Part shown: positions 1 to 5,210 of the stretch, piece by piece
How the letters are laid out: the number at the start of each line of letters is the position of its first letter
Numbering within the stretch: the first letter of the stretch is position 1
Origin: Prado023 sp039812125
GTDB taxonomy: Bacteria; Actinomycetota; Actinomycetes; S36-B12; CAIYMF01
Assembly (NCBI GenBank): GCA_039812125.1
Contig: JBDHZV010000097.1
Coordinates: forward strand, 1 to 10,988
DNA length: 10,988 bases
Direction: 5' to 3'
Program-made: the position numbers and the translations under genes
The notes under the pieces: model-generated
What the model saw: only the letters and a program-made list of their open reading frames with translations
Databases searched by the model: none
What the model was told of the DNA's origin: nothing

Positions 1-277
1 TGGCGAACAGCTTGTCCTCGCGCGCGCCCAGCCGGGTGCGCACCACCCCGATGAACCACAGGAACGAGATCCCGGCGAACGGGATCAGCGCGAGCGCGGT
101 CTGCACCGCTGAGCGCCGGGATGGCGAGAGCAGCCACTCGGCGCTGCCCGAGCCCGCGGGCAGCGACGAGTGCATCAGGACCAGCACGGCGATCAGCACG
201 CCGGAGAAGATGATCCCCGCCACTGCGGCCGACGTGGGGGTGCGCAGGTCCTCGGCCAGTGACTCGGACCGGTCCAT
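1..277 (-). CDS. Integral membrane protein, unknown function (3' end cut by window edge)
   Basis: The ATG lies at 277-275, four bases after a strong AGGAGG ribosome binding site (282-287 on the complement). The frame stays open for 92 codons to the window edge, so the C-terminus is missing. The visible protein starts MDRSESLAEDLRTP, then has a hydrophobic stretch at about residues 17-36, a short polar loop, and a second hydrophobic stretch at about 57-79 (LIPFAGISFLWFIGVV) followed by a basic segment RTRLGARED. This suggests at least two membrane helices. The pattern resembles a conserved actinobacterial family of small integral membrane proteins, recalled from memory rather than searched. 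I cannot assign a function. It is transcribed away from the SGNH gene, and the 133-bp region between them holds possible operator sequences. Confidence 0.8.
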   Translation of the reverse strand, partial: MDRSESLAEDLRTPTSAAVAGIIFSGVLIAVLVLMHSSLPAGSGSAEWLLSPSRRSAVQTALALIPFAGISFLWFIGVVRTRLGAREDKLFA

Positions 278-281
278 GGGG

Positions 282-287
282 CCTCCT
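282..287 (-). promoter_or_regulatory. Shine-Dalgarno site fixing the start at 277
   Basis: CCTCCT on the plus strand reads AGGAGG on the minus strand, four bases before the ATG. It is the main evidence for this start codon. Confidence 0.75.
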
Positions 288-352
288 CCGCGCGGTTCGA
301 TCCGGCTCGGGGCACTGTCGCACATCCCGGGCGTGGCGCGCTCGCCACCAGT

Positions 353-393
353 GGTGACCCTAGGTGATCATTTGCTTCCATTCGGTTACCGAA
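353..393. promoter_or_regulatory. Candidate operator region between divergent genes
   Basis: The divergent 278-410 region contains two motifs. The first is a 10-bp-period repeat, GGTGACC at 353-359 and GGTGATC at 363-369. The second is a perfect 13-bp palindrome TTCGGT-T-ACCGAA at 381-393. The palindrome ends six bases before the likely -10 of the SGNH gene (399-404), a normal position for an operator. A possible -10 for the minus-strand gene, TAGGGT, reads at 362-357. No regulator is identified. Confidence 0.35.
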
Positions 394-398
394 CGTGC

Positions 399-404
399 GA
401 CACT
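399..404 (+). promoter_or_regulatory. Possible -10 element of the SGNH gene (leaderless)
   Basis: GACACT ends six bases before the GTG at 411. It differs from the actinobacterial TANNNT -10 pattern at the first base. The spacing would place transcription initiation at or next to the start codon, and no Shine-Dalgarno sequence is visible. No good -35 element is seen; the nearest candidate is TTCCAT at 376-381. Confidence 0.35.
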
Positions 405-410
405 TCAGCG

Positions 411-1055
411 GTGACACGCGCACGCCTGCCCCGAATCCTCGCCGCCGCAGCCCTCGCGGCGGCCACGGTCATGCCCGCCACCGCTGCTGTCCCCACACCA
501 GCGACGGCGGTGCCCGCACCGGCGGCCGCGCGAGGCCCCCTCGCGCCCGCCGCCGGCGTGCTCGCGGCGCCGCTGGCATCCCGGCCCCCAGCCGGCCGGC
601 TGGTGATCGGGGACTCCTTGAGCGTCGGGGCCACCAGCGCCCTGCGTGCGCGGGGCTTCCGGGTGAACGGCAAGGTGGGGCGGCAGTTCTCGGTCGCCCC
701 GGCCCTCATCCGCTCCTACGGGTCACGCCTGCCGCGCAACGTGGTCCTGGAGCTGGGGACCAACGGCACGATCTCGCTGGCCACGTGCCGGGCGGCGGTA
801 CGCGCCGCAGGCCCCCAGCGCCGTGTCTTCCTGGTGACCAACCGGGTGCCCCGGTCCTGGGAGAGGGCGAACCTGCGCACGGTCCGCCAGTGCAACCGCA
901 GCTACCGCACCGCGCGCGTGCGCGTGGTCGACTGGTACGCGGCCAGCGCCGGTCACCGGTCCTGGTTCGCGGCGGACCGGATCCATCTCACGGCGGCCGG
1001 CCAGACCGCATTGGCGCGCCTGATCGACAAGCGTGTCGACCGCTACGGGTTCTGA
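411..1055 (+). CDS. Secreted SGNH/GDSL-fold protein, OatA-type SGNH domain
   Basis: The protein is 214 residues from the GTG at 411. I chose this start because it begins a clean signal peptide: a basic MTRARLPR, then an Ala-rich hydrophobic core to about residue 27. An Ala/Pro linker follows to about residue 62. The SGNH domain covers about 63-210: block I is VIGDSLSVGA (nucleophile Ser69), VGRQF follows, block III is LELGTNG (Asn118), and block V is ADRIHLT (Asp189, His192). The LGTNG, PRSW, VDWY and GH..W spacing matches SGNH domains found fused to acyltransferase-3 membrane proteins such as OatA. Here the domain stands alone with an export signal. By family it could be an O-acetyl transferase or esterase acting on cell-wall glycans; the substrate is not known. 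It converges on the gene at 1135-1587. Confidence 0.85.
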   Translation: MTRARLPRILAAAALAAATVMPATAAVPTPATAVPAPAAARGPLAPAAGVLAAPLASRPPAGRLVIGDSLSVGATSALRARGFRVNGKVGRQFSVAPALIRSYGSRLPRNVVLELGTNGTISLATCRAAVRAAGPQRRVFLVTNRVPRSWERANLRTVRQCNRSYRTARVRVVDWYAASAGHRSWFAADRIHLTAAGQTALARLIDKRVDRYGF

Positions 1056-1082
1056 CCCGCCGCACCAGCGCCGAGCAGGGGC

Positions 1083-1125
1083 CGGGCCCGGGTCGGCGGT
1101 CCATGCTCCGCCGTTCCCGGGCCCG
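1083..1125. terminator. Bidirectional hairpin terminator between convergent genes
   Basis: The left arm is CGGGCCCGGG (1083-1092) plus CGGCGG (1094-1099). The right arm is CCGCCG (1108-1113) plus CCCGGGCCCG (1116-1125). That gives 16 base pairs with a small internal bulge and an 8-nt loop. It sits between the stop of the SGNH gene (1055) and the stop of the minus-strand gene (1135), so it can serve both. There is no clear T-tract, as is common for actinobacterial terminators. Confidence 0.75.
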
Positions 1126-1134
1126 CGCGACTGG

Positions 1135-1587
1135 CTACTCGCCGCCCATGTCCCGCTCATAGGCGTCGAGCAGCACCTCGGTGGTCCGCTCCTGGAACCT
1201 CCTGACCCTGGCCAGGACGTCCCGGACGGCCCGGCTCACCGCCCCGACAGCGGTGCGGTCACCGGCGTACTGCCCGGTGAGGATCCGGACCTCCGTGACA
1301 TCGTGGTACAGCCGCTCCCTCTCCCCCGACAACTTCAGCCAGCGCCCCATCAGGTGGGGTGCGTCCGACCGGATCTGCTCGGCGAACCCCTCGACGTCCA
1401 CGAGGTCCCCGGGCGCCTCCGCCACGGTCTCTGCGAGGTCGTCGAGCTGGCGCGCCAGCTCCACCCACCAGGCCGCCTGCCCGCGATGGTCGGCCAGCAG
1501 GTCGTGGAGCCTGGACTGGACACGCCCGAAGCTGAGCACCCTCAGCATCGATCCCTCGACCATGATGTCCGGAGTCACTGCCGTCAT
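1135..1587 (-). CDS. Hypothetical protein, predicted soluble and helical
   Basis: The protein is 150 residues. The ATG at 1587 was chosen over the longer in-frame start at 1650 because an AGGAGGT site (1593-1599) lies five bases upstream. I do not recognise the family. There is no signal peptide or membrane segment. Charged, Leu/Ala-rich helices dominate: about residues 14-58, then 64-96 (with the stretch WLKLSGERERLYHDVTEVR at 83-101), and about 112-147. This suggests a helical bundle, possibly oligomeric. Five Trp/Tyr residues lie near helix surfaces and there are no cysteines, which argues against a metal or redox centre of the cysteine type. It lies 123 bp downstream of ackA on the same strand, with a likely operator triplet between them, so it is probably regulated separately. 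Confidence 0.75.
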   Translation of the reverse strand: MTAVTPDIMVEGSMLRVLSFGRVQSRLHDLLADHRGQAAWWVELARQLDDLAETVAEAPGDLVDVEGFAEQIRSDAPHLMGRWLKLSGERERLYHDVTEVRILTGQYAGDRTAVGAVSRAVRDVLARVRRFQERTTEVLLDAYERDMGGE

Positions 1588-1602
1588 CTCGGACCTCCTC
1601 GG

Positions 1603-1620
1603 TGTGCCTGTCGTGGCACA
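1603..1620 (-). repeat. Small inverted repeat in the 5' leader of the 150-residue gene
   Basis: TGTGCC (1603-1608) and GGCACA (1615-1620) are perfect complements around a 6-nt loop. The repeat ends three bases before the ribosome binding site at 1593-1599. It could be a weak leader hairpin or an operator half-site pair; a 6-bp arm pair is only modest evidence. Confidence 0.3.
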
Positions 1621-1659
1621 AGAGTGGCCCCGGCGCCGCCGTACGTCCATGGCAGGCAG

Positions 1660-1687
1660 ATCACACTTGCGTCACAGTTGTGTCACA
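1660..1687 (-). promoter_or_regulatory. Three GTCACA-like direct repeats, 11-bp period
   Basis: On the plus strand ATCACA (1660-1665), GTCACA (1671-1676) and GTCACA (1682-1687) are spaced exactly 11 bp apart, one helical turn. Tandem hexamers on one helix face are the usual target of OmpR-family response regulators. The GTCACA core matches the repeat reported for mycobacterial MtrA, as I recall it. The direct rather than inverted orientation argues against a CRP/GlxR site. The boxes lie 73-100 bp upstream of the start at 1587, just past the ackA stop. Confidence 0.5.
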
Positions 1688-1710
1688 GCCTGCGATGACG
1701 GGCCACCCGA

Positions 1711-2934
1711 TCAGGTCAGGGCGCCCACGGCGGCGACCGTCTGGTTGGCGATCTCCAACTCCTCGTTCGTGGGCACCACCAGCACCCGGATCGGGGCGCC
1801 CTTGAACGACAGGTCGACCGGCGCGGAGGGTCCGCGAGTCGCCACGTTGCGCTCCTGGTCGATGGCCACCCCGATGAGCTCGAGGCCGGCCACCACGCGG
1901 CGGCGCACCTCCGGGTCGTTCTCCCCCACGCCCGCGGTGAACACGATCGCGTCGGCGCGTCCCAGCGTGACCAGGTAGGCCCCGAGGTACTTGCGGATGC
2001 GGTGGACATAGACATCGAGGGCCAGCTGGGCGTCGCGGTCCCCCGCGGCGATCAGCCGGTGGACCTCGCGCAGGTCGTTCTGCCCGCACAGGCCCAGCAG
2101 GCCGCTGCGCTTGTTGAGCATCGCGTCGACCTCGCTGGCCGTCATGCCGGCCGTGGTGATCAGGTGGAACACCAGGGCCGGGTCGATGTCCCCGGAGCGG
2201 GTGCCCATGACGAGACCCTCCAGCGGGGTCAGCCCCATCGACGTGTCGACGCTGCGTCCGCCGCGCACGGCACACGCGGAGGCACCGTTGCCCAGGTGCA
2301 GCGTGACCAGGTCCACCTTCTCGACCGGCTTGCCGAGCAGCTGCGCGGCCCGGGCGGTCACGTACTTGTGGGACGTGCCGTGGAATCCGTACTTGCGCAC
2401 CCGCTGCGCCCGGGCCACGGACTGGTCGATGGCATACGTGTAGGCGGCGGCCGGGATGCTCTGGTGGAACGCGGTGTCGAACACGGCGACGTGGGGCACG
2501 TCCGGGAACTCGGCCATGGCCGACTCCAGGCCCGCCACCGAGGGCGGGTTGTGCAGCGGGGCCAGCGGGTTCAGCGACCGGATCACGTCGATCACCGCCG
2601 GTGTGACGAGGGTCGGCGCGGTGAACTGGTCGGCCCCCTGCACCACGCGGTGGCCGACCCCGACCAGCTGGCCCACCTCGGCCACCGACCCGGTCTGTTC
2701 CAGGATCTCGGTCACGGCGTGGAACGCCTGGGCGTGGTCCTGGATGGACGCGGTGCGGCTGACCGCCTGGAGATCGGCCCGGGCGCCCCGGCCGATCCTG
2801 GTCCGGTGCGTGAGTGTGGACTCGGCCTCACCGATGCGCTCCACCAGCCCGGAGGCCCACACCACCTCGGAGCCGGTGTCGACGAGCTGGTACTTCAGCG
2901 ACGACGATCCGGCGTTGACGACCAGGACCAGCAT
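1711..2934 (-). CDS. ackA: Acetate kinase
   Basis: The 407-residue cytoplasmic enzyme transfers phosphate between ATP/acetate and ADP/acetyl phosphate. It is full length for the ASKHA-fold acetate kinase family. Visible family motifs are VNAGSSSLK at 6-14 (Asn7), GHRVV at 94-98 (Arg96), LAPLHNPP around His128, VFDTAFHQ with Asp153, YGFHGTSHKYV with His185, HLGNGAS at 213-219, GTRSGDIDP with Arg246, TAGVGEN at 333-339 and TNEELEIA with Glu391. These match the substrate, nucleotide and catalytic positions known for the Methanosarcina enzyme. The motif usually written HRVVHGG reads HRVVQGA here, a small departure next to the active-site Arg. The start overlaps the pta stop by one base (TGATG at 2936-2932), so translation is probably coupled and the two enzymes form one acetate pathway unit. 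Confidence 0.97.
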   Translation of the reverse strand: MLVLVVNAGSSSLKYQLVDTGSEVVWASGLVERIGEAESTLTHRTRIGRGARADLQAVSRTASIQDHAQAFHAVTEILEQTGSVAEVGQLVGVGHRVVQGADQFTAPTLVTPAVIDVIRSLNPLAPLHNPPSVAGLESAMAEFPDVPHVAVFDTAFHQSIPAAAYTYAIDQSVARAQRVRKYGFHGTSHKYVTARAAQLLGKPVEKVDLVTLHLGNGASACAVRGGRSVDTSMGLTPLEGLVMGTRSGDIDPALVFHLITTAGMTASEVDAMLNKRSGLLGLCGQNDLREVHRLIAAGDRDAQLALDVYVHRIRKYLGAYLVTLGRADAIVFTAGVGENDPEVRRRVVAGLELIGVAIDQERNVATRGPSAPVDLSFKGAPIRVLVVPTNEELEIANQTVAAVGALT

Positions 2935-5129
2935 CAGGCCTCCTCGGACGCGCCCACCGGCGCGGTACGGGCCGCGGCGGCGGGCCGCGCGGCGGTTCGG
3001 GGGGTGCCGGCCGGCGTCCCACGGGGGGCCGGCGGGGTGGCGGTGGCGACCTGCTGGGCCTGCACCGCGGTGATCACCACGGTGTTGATGATGTCCTCGA
3101 CGAGAGCTCCGCGGGACAGGTCGTTGACCGGCAGCCGCAGGCCCTGCAGCACCGGGCCGATCGCCACCGCGTTGGCCGAGCGCTGCACCGCCTTGTAGGT
3201 GTTGTTGCCGGTGTTCAGGTCGGGGAAGATGAACACCGTCGCCCGGCCCGCCACCTCGGATCCGGGCAGCTTGGACTTCGCCACGGAGGCGTCCACGGCG
3301 GCGTCGTACTGGATCGGGCCCTCGATGGCCAGGTCGGGGCGGCGAGTGCGGGCGATCTCGGTGGCGGCACGCACCTTCTCGACGTCGGCGCCCTCGCCCG
3401 AGGACCCGGTCGAGTAGGACAGCATGGCCACCCGGGGCTCGATGCCGAACGCCTGCGCGGTCTCCGCCGACGAGATCGCGATGTCCGCCAGCTGCTCGGC
3501 GTTGGGGTCGGGGTTCACCGCGCAGTCCCCGTACACGAGCACGCGGTCCTCCAGCGCCATGAAGAACACGCTGGACACGATCGACACCCCAGGGCTGGTC
3601 TTGATGATCTGCAGCGACGGGCGGATGGTGTGCGCGGTGGTGTGCGCCGCGCCGGAGACCATGCCGTCGGCCAGGCCCTTCCAGACCATCATGGTGCCGA
3701 AGTAGGACACGTCGGCGACCAGGTCGTGGGCGGCGTCCATCGCCAGGCCCTTGGACTTGCGCAGCTCGTACAGGTCCTGCGTGAACTCGTCGCGCAGCGG
3801 GTCGGTCTGCGGGTCGATCACCCGTGCCGCCGACAGGTCCAGGCCGAGCAGCCGGGCGCGCTCGGCCAGTGCCTCGGGCCGACCCAGGATGGTCAGGTCG
3901 ACCACGTTGCGCCGCAGCAGCCGGTCGGCGGCCTGCAGGACCCGGTCGTCGTCGCCCTCGGGCAGCACGATGTGCTTGCGCTCGGACCGCGCCCGCTCCA
4001 CCAGCTTGTGCTCGAACATCATGGGCGTCAGGGTCGTGGACCGGGTGACCTCGACGCGGGACTCCAGCTCGACCTCGTCGACGTTCTCCTCGAACAGGCT
4101 CAGCGCGTCAGCGATCTTGCGGGCGTCCTCGGGCAGGATCGCCGCGGTGAGCCCGGCGATCGCGGCCGCGGCGTTGTAGGTGTCGAGCTCGGTGATCAGG
4201 ATCGGCAGGGCCACGTCCTTGATCCCCTGGGCGAACCGCAGGATCGTCGGGTCCGGCGCCAGCCCGCCGGTGAGCAGCATCCCGGACACGGCGGGGATGG
4301 CGTCGGACTGCCGGGTCGCGTACGCGGCCATCAGCACGTCGGCCCGGTCCCCGGGGGTGACGACCAGCGTGCCCTCCCGGAGCCGGTCCATCAGCCGCGG
4401 GACGCTCATGGCCGCGACCTTGACGTCGGGGACCGCGCGGCCCAGGTCGTCCTCGGAGCCGGCCAGCAGCCGCGCCCCCGTGGCCATGCCGATCTCCCGG
4501 ATCGACGGGTAGCCCAGCGACGGCACGTCCGGCAGCGTCCAGACCGGGACCGGGGCGCCCGCCACCGCAGCGGCCATCGCCGCGCGGTCCTGGTCGGTGA
4601 CCCGGTTGATGAACGCCCCGATCGTGGGCACCCCGCGGTTGGACAGCCCCTCGATGGCCGCCGCCAGCGCCGCGTAGACCTGGTCGGGGCGGTGCACCGC
4701 GGCGGACAGGTTCAGCAGCGCGGTGGCCCCGAGGTTCGAGGCGATCTCGGCGTTGAGCGCGAACTGGAACGCCTTCGACGCACCCTGGTAGTCGGTGCCC
4801 TCGACCAGGACGTAGTCGCAGCGCCGCGCCAGCTGCTGGTAGCGCTCGATGATGCGGCTGACCAGGGCGGCGTCCACATGCGTCCCGCCGTACTCGCGGG
4901 TGTCCCGGCCGGTGACGCCGAAGGACTCGTCGTAGGTCTGGTCGAGCCGGTAGCGGGCACGCATCAGCTCGATCTGGCTGTCCAGCTTGTCGCCGAACCG
5001 GACCACGGGCCGGAAGAACCCGACCCTGCTGACGGAGCGGGTGAGGGTCTCCATGAGACCGATCGCCACGACGGACTTGCCGCTGTAGGCCTCGACGGAG
5101 GTCAGGTAGAGGGCACGCACGCGGGACAT
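2934..5129 (-). CDS. pta: Phosphate acetyltransferase, long three-domain form
   Basis: The enzyme interconverts acetyl-CoA and acetyl phosphate. From the ATG at 5129 it is 731 residues. An N-terminal P-loop-like domain opens LYLTSVEAYSGKS (7-19), as in the dethiobiotin-synthetase-like domain of long Pta proteins. A DRTGG-type regulatory domain follows at about 225-335. The catalytic PTA/PTB domain runs from about 367 to 690 and includes VLPEGDDDRVLQAAD (388-402), SYSTGSSGEGADVEKVR (571-587), KLPGSEVAGRATVFIFPDLNTG (620-641, Ser/Lys-rich acceptor region) and GPVLQGLRLPVNDLSRG (658-674). An Ala/Pro/Thr-rich tail of about 35 residues (697-731) goes beyond the usual end. A GTG at 5174 would add 15 residues, but the family N-terminus favours 5129; neither has a good ribosome binding site. 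It forms an operon with ackA. Confidence 0.95.
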   Translation of the reverse strand: MSRVRALYLTSVEAYSGKSVVAIGLMETLTRSVSRVGFFRPVVRFGDKLDSQIELMRARYRLDQTYDESFGVTGRDTREYGGTHVDAALVSRIIERYQQLARRCDYVLVEGTDYQGASKAFQFALNAEIASNLGATALLNLSAAVHRPDQVYAALAAAIEGLSNRGVPTIGAFINRVTDQDRAAMAAAVAGAPVPVWTLPDVPSLGYPSIREIGMATGARLLAGSEDDLGRAVPDVKVAAMSVPRLMDRLREGTLVVTPGDRADVLMAAYATRQSDAIPAVSGMLLTGGLAPDPTILRFAQGIKDVALPILITELDTYNAAAAIAGLTAAILPEDARKIADALSLFEENVDEVELESRVEVTRSTTLTPMMFEHKLVERARSERKHIVLPEGDDDRVLQAADRLLRRNVVDLTILGRPEALAERARLLGLDLSAARVIDPQTDPLRDEFTQDLYELRKSKGLAMDAAHDLVADVSYFGTMMVWKGLADGMVSGAAHTTAHTIRPSLQIIKTSPGVSIVSSVFFMALEDRVLVYGDCAVNPDPNAEQLADIAISSAETAQAFGIEPRVAMLSYSTGSSGEGADVEKVRAATEIARTRRPDLAIEGPIQYDAAVDASVAKSKLPGSEVAGRATVFIFPDLNTGNNTYKAVQRSANAVAIGPVLQGLRLPVNDLSRGALVEDIINTVVITAVQAQQVATATPPAPRGTPAGTPRTAARPAAAARTAPVGASEEA

Positions 5130-5172
5130 ACTCGCGCAGGACCACGCCTGATGCCCGTCACGCGGCCGGGCC

Positions 5173-5186
5173 ACCGGCGCGCCGGT
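5173..5186. repeat. Perfect 14-bp palindrome upstream of pta
   Basis: ACCGGCGCGCCGGT is its own complement. It lies in the 81-bp gap between the stop of the PLC-like gene and the pta start, about 44 bp upstream of the ATG. It may be a dimeric operator for pta-ackA or a weak terminator for the upstream gene. In DNA this rich in G and C a palindrome of this length is only suggestive. Confidence 0.3.
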
Positions 5187-5210
5187 CGCGGTGCTGGCGG
5201 CGGGGGCTCC

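Noticed and set aside
12..410. N-terminal extension of the SGNH protein from 12
   Set aside because: This part is antisense to the divergent membrane-protein gene and its promoter region. The signal peptide begins at the GTG at 411.
186..709. Minus-strand frames at 193-423 and 386-709
   Set aside because: They overlap the SGNH gene or its promoter region, have low-complexity Ala/Arg/Pro composition and no ribosome binding site.
1660..1687. CRP/GlxR-type site
   Set aside because: The TGTGA/TCACA elements are direct repeats at 11 bp, not an inverted pair with 6-bp spacing. The only inverted unit, TGTGTCACA at 1679-1687, lacks the spacer.
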